Part shown: in pieces, positions 11,417-19,755 of the stretch
Layout: each line of letters starts with the position of its first letter
Position numbering within the stretch: position 1 is the stretch's first letter
Origin: Pseudomonas farsensis
GTDB lineage: Bacteria > Pseudomonadota > Gammaproteobacteria > Pseudomonadales > Pseudomonadaceae
Assembly: GCF_014268805.2 (NCBI RefSeq)
Contig: NZ_JABWRF020000004.1
Location: forward strand, 186,001 to 250,000
Reading direction: 5' to 3'
DNA: 64,000 nucleotides
Translations under genes and position numbers: made by a program
Notes under the pieces: generated by a model
Told to the model about the DNA's origin: nothing
Databases searched by the model: none
The model's input: only the letters and a program-made list of their open reading frames with translations

Positions 11417-14005
11417 ATGAACAGCGCCTACCGCAAGCTCCTGCCAGGCACCGCCCTGGACTATTTCGATGCCCGCGCCGCCATTGACGCCATCCAGCCA
11501 GGCGCCTACGACCGGCTGCCCTATACCGCCCGCGTGCTCGCCGAAAACCTGGTGCGCCGCTGCAGCCCCGCCACCCTCGACGCCTCCCTGGGCCAGTTGA
11601 TCGAGCGCAAGCGTGACCTCGATTTCCCATGGTTCCCGGCGCGCGTGGTGTGCCATGACATTCTTGGCCAGACCGCGCTTGTAGACCTTGCCGGCCTGCG
11701 TGACGCCATCGCCGACAAAGGCGGCGACCCGGCCCAGGTCAACCCGGTCGTGCCGGTGCAACTGATTGTCGATCACTCCCTGGCCGTCGAATGCGGCGGC
11801 TACGACCCGCAGGCGTTCACCAAGAACCGCGCCATCGAAGACCGGCGCAACGAAGACCGTTTCCATTTCATCAACTGGACCAAGCAGGCGTTCAAGAACG
11901 TCGATGTGATCCAGCCGGGCAACGGCATCATGCACCAGATCAACCTGGAAAAAATGTCGCCGGTCATCCACAGCGACCAGGGCGTGGCCTACCCGGACAC
12001 CTGCGTCGGCACCGACAGCCACACCCCGCATGTCGATGCGCTGGGCGTGATCGCCATTGGTGTCGGTGGCCTGGAAGCGGAAAACGTCATGCTTGGTCGC
12101 GCCTCGTGGATGCGCCTGCCCGAAATCATCGGCGTCGAGCTGACCGGCCGCCTGGCGCCGAACATCACCGCCACCGACCTGGTGCTGGCGCTGACCGAAT
12201 TCCTGCGCAAGCAGAAGGTGGTCGGGGCCTGGCTTGAGTTCCATGGCGCCGGCGCCAGCGCGCTGACCCTGGGCGACCGCGCCACTATTTCCAACATGGC
12301 CCCGGAATACGGCGCCACGGCGGCAATGTTCGCCATTGACCAGCAAACACTGGACTACCTCACCCTGACCGGGCGTGACGATGCCCAGGTGCAACTGGTC
12401 GAGACCTATGCCAAGTCGGCTGGCCTGTGGGCCGACAGCCTGGCCAACGCCGAATACGAGCGTACCCTGAGCTTCGACTTGGGTAGCGTGGTGCGCAACA
12501 TGGCCGGCCCCTCCAACCCCCATGCGCGGGTTGCCACGGCCGACCTTGCTGCCAAGGGCATTGCCGGCCAGTGGCAGGAGGTGCCGGGGCAGATGCCCGA
12601 CGGCGCGGTGATCATCGCGGCAATTACCAGTTGCACCAACACCAGCAACCCGCGCAACGTCATCGCTGCCGGCCTGATTGCGCGCAATGCCAACCAGCTT
12701 GGGCTGACCCGCAAGCCATGGGTCAAGTCGTCGCTGGCGCCGGGCTCCAAGACCGTGCAGCTGTACCTCAAGGAAGCGGGCCTGGAGCAGGAGCTGGAAC
12801 AGTTGGGCTTTGGCATCGTCGCCTTCGCCTGCACCACCTGCAACGGCATGTCCGGGGCGCTGGACCCGGCGATCCAGCAGGAAATCATCGACCGCGACCT
12901 GTACGCCACCGCCGTGCTGTCGGGCAACCGCAACTTCGACGGGCGCATCCACCCTTACGCCAAGCAGGCGTTTCTGGCCTCGCCGCCGCTGGTGGTGGCC
13001 TATGCGATTGCCGGCACCATCCGTTTCGATATCGAAAAGGACGTGCTGGGTGTGGTCGATGGCAAGGAAATTCGCCTCAAGGACATCTGGCCCAGTGACG
13101 CCGAGATCGACGCCGTGGTGCGCGCTTCGGTCAAGCCCGAGCAGTTCCGCCAGGTGTACATCCCGATGTTCACCATCGAGGAGGACACCGGGCCGAAAGT
13201 GGCGCCGTTGTATGACTGGCGCCCTATGAGTACCTACATTCGCCGCCCGCCGTACTGGGAAGGCGCCCTTGCCGGCGAGCGCACGCTGCGTGGCATGCGC
13301 CCGCTGGCGGTGCTGCCGGACAACATCACCACCGACCACCTGTCGCCGTCCAACGCCATCATGCTGGACAGCGCTGCCGGGGAATACCTGGCGAAAATGG
13401 GCCTGCCGGAAGAGGACTTCAACTCCTACGCCACCCACCGTGGTGACCACCTGACCGCCCAGCGCGCCACGTTCGCCAACCCCAAGCTGTTCAACGAGAT
13501 GGTGCACGACGCCCAAGGCAAGGTGCAGCAAGGCTCGCTGGCGCGTATCGAGCCTGAAGGGCAGGTGACGCGCATGTGGGAGGCCATCGAGACCTACATG
13601 GCGCGCAAGCAGCCGCTGATCATCATTGCCGGCGCCGACTACGGGCAGGGGTCTTCACGCGACTGGGCCGCCAAGGGTGTGCGCCTGGCGGGTGTCGAGG
13701 CGATTGCCGCCGAAGGTTTCGAGCGCATTCACCGCACCAACCTGGTGGGTATGGGCGTGCTGCCGCTGGAGTTCAAGCCGGGCACCGACCGCAATACCTT
13801 GCAGCTCGATGGCAGCGAAACCTACGACGTAGTCGGTGAGCGCACACCGCGTGCGACCCTGACGTTGCTGGTCACCCGGCGCAACGGTGAGCGCGTCGAG
13901 GTGCCGGTGACCTGCCGTCTGGATACCGCCGAAGAGGTGTCGATCTACGAGGCGGGCGGGGTGCTGCAGCGCTTTGCCCAGGACTTCCTGGAAGGCACAG
14001 CCTAA
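11417..14005 (+). CDS. acnD: Fe-S 2-methylcitrate dehydratase AcnD
   Basis: 862 residues of the aconitase A-like family. AcnD dehydrates 2-methylcitrate to a methylaconitate isomer that PrpF must rearrange; the pair replaces cofactor-free PrpD. The cluster cysteines are in TSCTNTSNPRN and ACTTCNGMSG, and the swivel domain has GADYGQGSSRDWAAKGVRL. The ATG at 11417 (MNSAYRKLLPGTALDYF) is preferred over the in-frame GTG at 11396 because AcnD homologues usually begin here; neither has a strong ribosome-binding site. The 4Fe-4S cluster makes this step iron- and oxidation-sensitive. Confidence 0.94.
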   Translation: MNSAYRKLLPGTALDYFDARAAIDAIQPGAYDRLPYTARVLAENLVRRCSPATLDASLGQLIERKRDLDFPWFPARVVCHDILGQTALVDLAGLRDAIADKGGDPAQVNPVVPVQLIVDHSLAVECGGYDPQAFTKNRAIEDRRNEDRFHFINWTKQAFKNVDVIQPGNGIMHQINLEKMSPVIHSDQGVAYPDTCVGTDSHTPHVDALGVIAIGVGGLEAENVMLGRASWMRLPEIIGVELTGRLAPNITATDLVLALTEFLRKQKVVGAWLEFHGAGASALTLGDRATISNMAPEYGATAAMFAIDQQTLDYLTLTGRDDAQVQLVETYAKSAGLWADSLANAEYERTLSFDLGSVVRNMAGPSNPHARVATADLAAKGIAGQWQEVPGQMPDGAVIIAAITSCTNTSNPRNVIAAGLIARNANQLGLTRKPWVKSSLAPGSKTVQLYLKEAGLEQELEQLGFGIVAFACTTCNGMSGALDPAIQQEIIDRDLYATAVLSGNRNFDGRIHPYAKQAFLASPPLVVAYAIAGTIRFDIEKDVLGVVDGKEIRLKDIWPSDAEIDAVVRASVKPEQFRQVYIPMFTIEEDTGPKVAPLYDWRPMSTYIRRPPYWEGALAGERTLRGMRPLAVLPDNITTDHLSPSNAIMLDSAAGEYLAKMGLPEEDFNSYATHRGDHLTAQRATFANPKLFNEMVHDAQGKVQQGSLARIEPEGQVTRMWEAIETYMARKQPLIIIAGADYGQGSSRDWAAKGVRLAGVEAIAAEGFERIHRTNLVGMGVLPLEFKPGTDRNTLQLDGSETYDVVGERTPRATLTLLVTRRNGERVEVPVTCRLDTAEEVSIYEAGGVLQRFAQDFLEGTA

Positions 14006-14057
14006 TAGCCATTTGTGGGGGCGGGCAGGCCCGCTCCTGCGCAAAGGAACCTTCAAC

Positions 14058-15248
14058 ATGAGCCATGTGCCGCAAATCCGCATCCCCGCCACCTATATGC
14101 GTGGCGGCACCAGCAAAGGCGTATTCTTCCGCCTGCAAGACCTTCCGCCAGCGGCGCAAACCAAGGGCCCGGCCCGCGATGCGCTGCTGCTGCGTGTCAT
14201 CGGCAGCCCCGACCCCTACGCCAAGCAGATCGACGGCATGGGCGGCGCGACCTCCAGCACCAGCAAGACGGTCATCGTTGCCCCCGCCAGCAAGCCCGGC
14301 CACGACATTGATTACCTGTTCGGCCAAGTGTCCATCGACAGCGCCTTCGTCGACTGGAGTGGCAACTGCGGCAACCTGTCCGCTGCCGTGGGTTCGTTCG
14401 CCATCAGCAACGGCCTTGTCGATGCCGGGCGCATTCCGCGTGATGGCATTGCCACGGTACGCATCTGGCAGGCCAATATCGGCAAGACCATCATTGCCCA
14501 TGTGCCCATCACGAATGGTGAGGTACAGGAAACGGGTGATTTCGAACTGGATGGCGTGACGTTTCCGGCCGCCGAAGTGCAATTGGAGTTCCTCGACCCG
14601 GCCGCCGATGAAGGTGACGGCGGAGGCGCGATGTTCCCCACGGGCAACTTGGTGGATGAGCTGGAAGTGCCGGGTATTGGCACCTTCAAGGCGACGCTGA
14701 TCAATGCCGGCATCCCGACCATCTTCGTCAATGCTGCCGATATCGGCTACACCGGCACCGAACTGCAGGACGCCATCAACAGTGACCCAGCGGCGCTGGC
14801 GCGGTTTGAGATGATTCGCGCCTATGGCGCGGTGCGCATGGGCCTGATTGAGCACATCGACCAGGCTGCAGGCCGGCAGCACACGCCAAAAGTTGCGTTT
14901 GTCGCAGCGCCAGCCTCGTACACGGCCTCCAGCGGCAAGCCCGTGAAGGCCGAGGATGTCGACCTGCTGGTGCGGGCGTTGTCGATGGGTAAGTTGCACC
15001 ACGCCATGATGGGCACTGCGGCAGTGGCCATCGGCACGGCCGCGGCGATTCCGGGCACGCTGGTGAACCTTGCAGCCGGCGGCGGCGCGCGTAGTGCAGT
15101 GCGCTTCGGCCACCCCTCCGGGACCTTGCGGGTGGGTGCCGAGGCCAGTGGGGAGGGCGGACAGTGGACGGTCACCAAAGCCATCATGAGCCGCAGCGCG
15201 CGGGTGTTGATGGAAGGCTGGGTGCGCGTGCCGGGCGATAGTTTCTGA
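14058..15248 (+). CDS. prpF: 2-methylaconitate cis-trans isomerase PrpF
   Basis: 396 residues, usual length. It isomerises the AcnD product to cis-2-methylaconitate, which aconitase then hydrates to 2-methylisocitrate. The N-terminal motif YMRGGTSKGVFF carries an active-site lysine, and WSGNCGNLSAAVG carries the catalytic cysteine region. The ATG at 14058 is chosen because AAAGGAAC precedes it; the frame extends further upstream without support. It is the last gene of the operon: no prpD follows, only a repeat-rich gap. Confidence 0.95.
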   Translation: MSHVPQIRIPATYMRGGTSKGVFFRLQDLPPAAQTKGPARDALLLRVIGSPDPYAKQIDGMGGATSSTSKTVIVAPASKPGHDIDYLFGQVSIDSAFVDWSGNCGNLSAAVGSFAISNGLVDAGRIPRDGIATVRIWQANIGKTIIAHVPITNGEVQETGDFELDGVTFPAAEVQLEFLDPAADEGDGGGAMFPTGNLVDELEVPGIGTFKATLINAGIPTIFVNAADIGYTGTELQDAINSDPAALARFEMIRAYGAVRMGLIEHIDQAAGRQHTPKVAFVAAPASYTASSGKPVKAEDVDLLVRALSMGKLHHAMMGTAAVAIGTAAAIPGTLVNLAAGGGARSAVRFGHPSGTLRVGAEASGEGGQWTVTKAIMSRSARVLMEGWVRVPGDSF

Positions 15249-15671
15249 CACGGTCAGGAAATCGCCGGGGCTGCTTTGCAGCCCATCGCAGGCTGCCGCC
15301 AGCTCCCACAGAGGCCATGTTCAACCGCAACCTTGCTGGTTGGACCCAATCCTGTGGGAAATGATAGACAGTTGTGGCGAGCGGGCTTGTCCCGCGTTGG
15401 GCTGCGCAGCAGCCCCTGGGGTTTTCAGGGCTGCTGCGCAGCCCAACGCGGGACAAGCCCGCTCGCCACAAAGGAGCTCGCCACAAGAAGATATGTCGGG
15501 CGGGAACAGGTTTGTACAAAACCATAGAATCTCCCACAGGTTGCGTCGCTTTTTGATTTTGTGGGAGATCACCCAGCCCTTCCGGGCTGCGCTGCCGCGC
15601 AGAGAGCTGGGCAGCGTGGGAGCGGGCTTGCCCCGCGATGGATGGCGTAGCCCTCGCGGCAATATCAAAGG
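15249..15671. repeat. repeat-rich gap between prpF and acnB
   Basis: No gene is seen in this stretch of over 400 bp. It holds several short repeat families in a row. At 15285-15400 is a unit about 93% identical, by my count, to the inverse of 45598-45710. At 15372-15471 is a large palindrome. At 15516-15575 a piece containing the inverse of GGGAGATTCTATGGTTT also occurs near 41911-41927. At 15605-15650 is a further GGGAGCGGGCTTGCCCCGCG element. In many relatives prpD would be expected here. Confidence 0.8.
15372..15471. repeat. perfect 44-bp inverted repeat with 12-bp loop
   Basis: The left arm 15372-15415 and right arm 15428-15471 are perfect reverse complements. The arms contain GTGGCGAGCGGGCTTGTCCC followed by GCGTTGGGCTGCGCAGCAGCC. 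This is a head-to-head pair of the GAGCGGGCTTGTCCCGC repeat family, unusually long and without mismatches, so probably recent or under conversion. Confidence 0.92.
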
Positions 15672-15673
15672 CA

Positions 15674-15701
15674 TAAAAAAGCCCCGGTTCTCACCGGGGC
15701 T
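15674..15701 (-). terminator. rho-independent terminator of acnB
   Basis: Read on the minus strand: stem AGCCCCGGT/ACCGGGGCT with a short GAGA loop, followed by a run of Ts (complement of AAAAAA at 15675-15680). It lies 35 bp past the acnB stop. Confidence 0.9.
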
Positions 15702-15735
15702 CATTCTTACCGCTTGTCGCTAAGCCTGTAGCTGC

Positions 15736-18345
15736 TTAAGCCTGGACAACCGGGATGTTGGCGCTGGCTGCCGCCTCGCGGAACTCGGCGATCTGGTCGA
15801 AGCTCAGGTAGCGGTAGACGTCGGCAGACATGCTGTCGATGTCCTTGGCGTACTGCATGTACTCCTCGACGGTCGGCAGCTTGCCGATGATCGAAGCGAC
15901 CGCAGCCAGCTCGGCCGAGGCCAGGTACACGTTGGTAGCATCACCCAGACGGTTCGGGAAGTTACGGGTCGAAGTGGAGACCACGGTAGAGCCGGTCTGC
16001 ACACGTGCCTGGTTACCCATGCACAGCGAGCAGCCTGGCATTTCCATGCGCGCACCGGCCTTGCCGTAGATGCCGTAGTAGCCTTCTTCGGTCAGCTGGT
16101 GTGCGTCCATCTTGGTTGGCGGAGCCAGCCACAGACGGGTCGGGATACCGCCCTTGACCTTCTCCAGCAGCTTGCCGGCAGCGCGGAAGTGGCCGATGTT
16201 GGTCATGCACGAACCGATGAACACTTCGTCGATCTTCTCGCCCTGTACCGAAGACAGCAGGCGGGCGTCGTCCGGGTCGTTCGGCGCGCAGAGCACAGGC
16301 TCCTTGACGTCGGCCAGGTCGATTTCGATGATCTCTGCGTATTCGGCATCGGCGTCGGCCGACAGCAGCTCAGGGTTGGCCAGCCAGGCTTCCATGGCTT
16401 GTGCGCGGCGCTCCAGGGTGCGTGCATCGCCGTAGCCTTCGCTGATCATCCAGCGCAGCAGGGTGATGTTCGACTGCAGGTACTCGGCAACGGCCTTTTC
16501 CGGCAGCTTGATGGTGCAACCTGCTGCCGAACGCTCAGCCGAGGCGTCGGACAGCTCGAAGGCTTGTTCGACGGTCAGTTCGTTGAGGCCTTCGATTTCC
16601 AGGATGCGACCCGAGAAGGCGTTTTTCTTGCCTTTTTTCTCGACGGTCAGCAGGCCTTGCTGGATGGCGTAGTAAGGGATGGCATGGACCAGGTCACGCA
16701 GGGTGATGCCAGGCTGCAGCTTGCCCTTGAAGCGCACCAGGATCGACTCGGGCATGTCCAGCGGCATGACGCCGGTGGCAGCGGCGAAGGCGACCAGGCC
16801 GGAACCGGCCGGGAACGAAATGCCGATCGGGAAGCGGGTGTGCGAGTCGCCACCGGTACCCACGGTGTCAGGCATCAGCATGCGGTTCAGCCAGCTGTGG
16901 ATGATGCCGTCGCCTGGGCGCAGCGACACGCCGCCACGGGTGCGGATGAAGTCTGGCAGGGTGTGGTGGGTGGTCACGTCGATCGGCTTTGGATAAGCCG
17001 CGGTGTGGCAGAACGACTGCATTACCAGGTCAGCCGAGAAGCCCAGGCAGGCGAGGTCTTTGAGCTCGTCGCGGGTCATCGGGCCGGTGGTGTCCTGGGA
17101 GCCGACGGTGGTCATCTTCGGTTCGCAGTAGGCGCCTGGGCGTACGCCCTGGCCTTCTGGCAGGCCGCATGCACGGCCGACCATCTTCTGCGCCAGGGTG
17201 AAGCCTTTGTTGGATTCGGCAGGCTGATCAGGCTTTTTGAACAGGTCGACTGGGCCCAGGCCCAGTTCGGCGCGAGCTTTATCGGTCAAACCGCGGCCAA
17301 CGATCAGCGGGATACGGCCGCCAGCACGGACTTCGTCGAGCAGGACCGGGGTCTTGAGTTCGAAGTTGGTGACCAGCTCGTTGCTTTCGTGGCGGCGCAC
17401 TTCACCTTTGTATGGGTACACGTCGATGACGTCGCCCATGGCCAGGTTGGTGCAGTCGAATTCGATCGGCAGGGCGCCGGCGTCTTCCATGGTGTTGTAG
17501 AAGATCGGGGCGATCTTGGTGCCGAAGCAGAAACCACCGGCGCGCTTGTTCGGCACGTACGGGATGTCGTCGCCGAAGAACCACAGCACCGAGTTGGTAG
17601 CCGATTTACGCGACGAACCCGTACCCACCACGTCGCCGACGTAGGCGACCGGGAAGCCTTTGGCGCGGACGGCTTCGATCTGCTTGAGCGGGCCAACCGA
17701 ACCGGGTTGCTCAGGCTCGATGCCGTCACGGGCCATTTTCAGCATGGCCAGGGCGTGCAGCGGGATATCAGGGCGCGACCAGGCGTCCGGAGCCGGCGAC
17801 AGGTCGTCGGTGTTGGTTTCGCCAGGCACCTTGAACACGGTCAGGGTGTATTTTTCGGCGATTGCCGGGCGCTTGGTGAACCACTCGCCGGCAGCCCAGG
17901 ATTCCAGTACGGCTTGGGCGTGGGCGTTGCCCGACTTGGCTTTTTCGGCCACATCGTGGAAGGCATCGAACATCAGCAGGGTGTGCTTGAGCTGTTCGGC
18001 CGCGACGGCGCCCAGTTCGGCGTCATCCAGCAGCGCGACCAGCGTCTCGATGTTGTAGCCGCCCTGCATGGTACCCAGCAGCTCGGTGGCGTGCTTGCGG
18101 TCGAGCAGTGGCGAAGTGGCTTCGCCCTTGGCGATGGCAGAGAGGAAAGCGGCCTTGACGTAGGCAGCTTCGTCCACCCCTGGTGGAACGCGGTTGGTGA
18201 TCAGGTCTACGAGGAAGGCTTCTTCGCCGGCCGGCGGGTTTTTCAGCAGCTCGACCAGGCCTGCGGTTTGTTCGGCGTTCAGCGGCTGGGGCACGATGCC
18301 CAGAGCGGCACGCTCTTCGATGTGTTTGCGGTAGGCTTCAAGCAC
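15736..18345 (-). CDS. acnB: bifunctional aconitate hydratase B / 2-methylisocitrate dehydratase
   Basis: 869 residues. AcnB interconverts citrate and isocitrate in the TCA cycle and hydrates 2-methyl-cis-aconitate in propionate oxidation. The 4Fe-4S cysteines are in [12 protein letters not shown] and [13 protein letters not shown], and the swivel domain has [14 protein letters not shown] near residue 245. The GTG at 18345 is taken as start, giving [16 protein letters not shown] as in other AcnB proteins, with GAGGG about 8 nt ahead; an in-frame ATG 15 bp upstream would overlap that site. It faces the prp operon and ends in a clear terminator. The ribosome-binding region is complementary to PrrF encoded at about 44.2 kb. 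Confidence 0.96.
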   Translation of the reverse strand: MLEAYRKHIEERAALGIVPQPLNAEQTAGLVELLKNPPAGEEAFLVDLITNRVPPGVDEAAYVKAAFLSAIAKGEATSPLLDRKHATELLGTMQGGYNIETLVALLDDAELGAVAAEQLKHTLLMFDAFHDVAEKAKSGNAHAQAVLESWAAGEWFTKRPAIAEKYTLTVFKVPGETNTDDLSPAPDAWSRPDIPLHALAMLKMARDGIEPEQPGSVGPLKQIEAVRAKGFPVAYVGDVVGTGSSRKSATNSVLWFFGDDIPYVPNKRAGGFCFGTKIAPIFYNTMEDAGALPIEFDCTNLAMGDVIDVYPYKGEVRRHESNELVTNFELKTPVLLDEVRAGGRIPLIVGRGLTDKARAELGLGPVDLFKKPDQPAESNKGFTLAQKMVGRACGLPEGQGVRPGAYCEPKMTTVGSQDTTGPMTRDELKDLACLGFSADLVMQSFCHTAAYPKPIDVTTHHTLPDFIRTRGGVSLRPGDGIIHSWLNRMLMPDTVGTGGDSHTRFPIGISFPAGSGLVAFAAATGVMPLDMPESILVRFKGKLQPGITLRDLVHAIPYYAIQQGLLTVEKKGKKNAFSGRILEIEGLNELTVEQAFELSDASAERSAAGCTIKLPEKAVAEYLQSNITLLRWMISEGYGDARTLERRAQAMEAWLANPELLSADADAEYAEIIEIDLADVKEPVLCAPNDPDDARLLSSVQGEKIDEVFIGSCMTNIGHFRAAGKLLEKVKGGIPTRLWLAPPTKMDAHQLTEEGYYGIYGKAGARMEMPGCSLCMGNQARVQTGSTVVSTSTRNFPNRLGDATNVYLASAELAAVASIIGKLPTVEEYMQYAKDIDSMSADVYRYLSFDQIAEFREAAASANIPVVQA

Positions 18346-18363
18346 AGTTATTACCCTCATCAG
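18346..18363 (-). promoter_or_regulatory. acnB ribosome-binding region with PrrF complementarity
   Basis: The acnB mRNA reads CTGATGAGGGTAATAACT just before its GTG start. CTGATGAGG is a perfect 9-nt complement of CCTCATCAG in the core of the PrrF RNA of this window, and a nearby TAAT matches the adjacent ATTA. The paired stretch includes the Shine-Dalgarno GAGGG. PrrF is known to repress aconitase genes in P. aeruginosa under iron starvation; the pairing here is my inference. Confidence 0.65.
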
Positions 18364-18466
18364 TGGTCCCTAAAGGGGGTCCGGGACGCTCATCCAGCAT
18401 TCCTTGCACCCATGCGCAGCAACGGCTTTTTGAGCCGCAGGGCCAGGGTCGCAGAGAATCCTTACA

Positions 18467-18598
18467 GAAGCTGTTTTCAAAGTTTTACGCCTGTAGAACG
18501 GAAGGCTGATGAGGGGTTGGTACGGGGCAGGGTGCCTGGCCCGGACCAACGCCGTTCTACCGGATGAACTGTGCTCGTGACGCTTTGAAAACAGCTTC
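18467..18598. repeat. nested 132-bp palindromic element upstream of acnB
   Basis: Three tiers of symmetry share one centre. The outer 16-bp perfect arms are GAAGCTGTTTTCAAAG (18467-18482) and its complement (18583-18598). The 9-bp arms are GTAGAACGG (18493-18501) and CCGTTCTAC (18552-18560). A central hairpin spans 18516-18550, pairing GTTGGT with ACCAAC and continuing through CGGG/CCCG and CAGG/CCTG. It has no ORF. It could be a structured RNA in the acnB leader, an independent small RNA, or a MITE-like element; its sequence is unlike the other repeats here. Confidence 0.75.
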
Positions 18599-18747
18599 CA
18601 ACGGACATTGTTGCCTTGAAAAGGCGGGTTGATTCTACGGTAAAAAATGCCCGATGGTAAGGCGGGGAAGATGACTTTAACGAGTGACCCTGGTTAGACA
18701 AAGGGCTAACATGGCCGCATGTTCCACCCCCAGACCGTTGTTTGCTC

Positions 18748-19215
18748 ATGTCCAACCAGTCCATCAAGACCCCTTGTGTCGGCCTCTGCTCCACTGTCTA
18801 CGGTGACCTGGTGTGCCGTGGCTGCAAGCGTTTTCACCATGAAGTGATCCACTGGAACGGCTACGACGACGAGCAGAAGCGCGCGGTGTGGCTGCGCCTG
18901 GAGCAACTGCTGGTGCAGGTGATGATGGCCAAGCTTGAAGTGTTCGACAAAGCGCTGCTGCGCCAGCAACTGGAAAACCGCTCGATCCGCTTCGTCGAGC
19001 ATCAGTCGGTGTATTGCTGGGCATACCAGCTGATCGCCCGTGGGGCGCGCATGATCCGCGAACTTGAGGCCTACGGCATGGTGTTGCTGCCGGAGTTTCG
19101 CGATTGGGAGCTGCCGCAACTGCGCGATGCGATTGACCGCGAGTTCTTTTTGTTGTCCGAGGCACACTACCAGCGCTACATCGCCCCAAGCTTTCTGCGC
19201 GACGCCATGGGTTGA
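18748..19215 (+). CDS. DUF1289 domain protein (four-cysteine, probable metal binding)
   Basis: 155 residues. The N-terminal motif TPCVGLCSTVYGDLVCRGCK is the DUF1289 signature: two cysteine pairs that probably bind iron-sulfur or zinc. The larger C-terminal part is helical and found with DUF1289 in gammaproteobacteria; its function is unknown. The ATG at 18748 is preferred to an in-frame TTG 6 bp earlier. It is transcribed away from acnB across a 402-bp gap that contains the nested palindrome. A repeat pair lies directly downstream. Confidence 0.82.
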   Translation: MSNQSIKTPCVGLCSTVYGDLVCRGCKRFHHEVIHWNGYDDEQKRAVWLRLEQLLVQVMMAKLEVFDKALLRQQLENRSIRFVEHQSVYCWAYQLIARGARMIRELEAYGMVLLPEFRDWELPQLRDAIDREFFLLSEAHYQRYIAPSFLRDAMG

Positions 19216-19222
19216 AGCTGAT

Positions 19223-19328
19223 GGCCTCATCGCAGGCTGTCGCCAGCTCCTACAGGAACTGGGCAAGGCCTCAATTGTGCGACTGTGCGCGATCTCTGTG
19301 GGAGCTGGCGACAGCCTGCGATGAGGCC
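19223..19328. repeat. inverted repeat pair, second REP family
   Basis: Facing copies of the GGGAGCTGGCGACAGCCTGC family. The arms begin GGCCTCATCGCAGGCTGTCG on the left and match their complement on the right for 28 bp, then after one mismatch for four more. It sits between convergent genes (DUF1289 protein and queD). The same family recurs at 28117-28222 and inside 15.3 and 45.7 kb. Confidence 0.88.
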
Positions 19329-19344
19329 CATGCAGGCCGGTAAA

Positions 19345-19701
19345 TCAGTCGCCGGTGTATTCGCAACCGCTGGTGCAGGTTTCGTGAATACGCACTTTCG
19401 AAAGCTCCGGCAGCAGCGGCTTGACCTGTTCCCAGATCCACTTGGCGATCACTTCGCTGGTAGGGTTTTCAAGGCCTGGGATGTCGTTCAGGTAATTGTG
19501 ATCGAGCTGCTCGTAAAGCGGCTTGAAAATCGCCTTGATCTCGGAAAAGTCGCGGATCCAGCCGGTGTGCGGATCAAGCGGGCCAGTCAAGTGCAGGGCG
19601 ACCTTGAACGAGTGGCCATGCAGGCGCCCGCATTTGTGCCCGGCAGGGACGTGCGGCAGGCGGTGGGCCGATTCGAAAGTGAATTCCTTGAAGATTTCCA
19701 C
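19345..19701 (-). CDS. queD: 6-carboxy-5,6,7,8-tetrahydropterin synthase QueD
   Basis: 118 residues. It converts dihydroneopterin triphosphate to 6-carboxytetrahydropterin in queuosine (tRNA wobble base) synthesis. Zinc histidines are in [10 protein letters not shown] and LHGHSFKV, the catalytic cysteine is in [10 protein letters not shown], and the C-terminal [13 protein letters not shown] is typical of QueD. It starts at a GTG ([13 protein letters not shown]). No other que gene is adjacent; the window does contain tRNA-Gln(UUG), which is not a queuosine substrate. Confidence 0.94.
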   Translation of the reverse strand: MEIFKEFTFESAHRLPHVPAGHKCGRLHGHSFKVALHLTGPLDPHTGWIRDFSEIKAIFKPLYEQLDHNYLNDIPGLENPTSEVIAKWIWEQVKPLLPELSKVRIHETCTSGCEYTGD

Positions 19702-19755
19702 GCTGTATGAACTCTGTGTGTAACGAAAATTGCGCGCAGTCTACCAGCATGCCCG

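Noticed and set aside
11063-13531. 822-codon minus-strand ORF opposite acnD
   Set aside because: Shadow of acnD, with no recognisable domain.
15285-15650. CRISPR array
   Set aside because: The repeats are inverted, of several families and not evenly spaced; no cas genes.
16099-18567. 822-codon plus-strand ORF opposite acnB
   Set aside because: It is the antisense shadow of acnB in GC-rich DNA; the composition is unlike a protein family and the minus strand is clearly AcnB.
18467-18598. Integron attC site
   Set aside because: Size and symmetry fit, but the GTTRRRY/RYYYAAC core sites are missing and no integrase or cassette is nearby.
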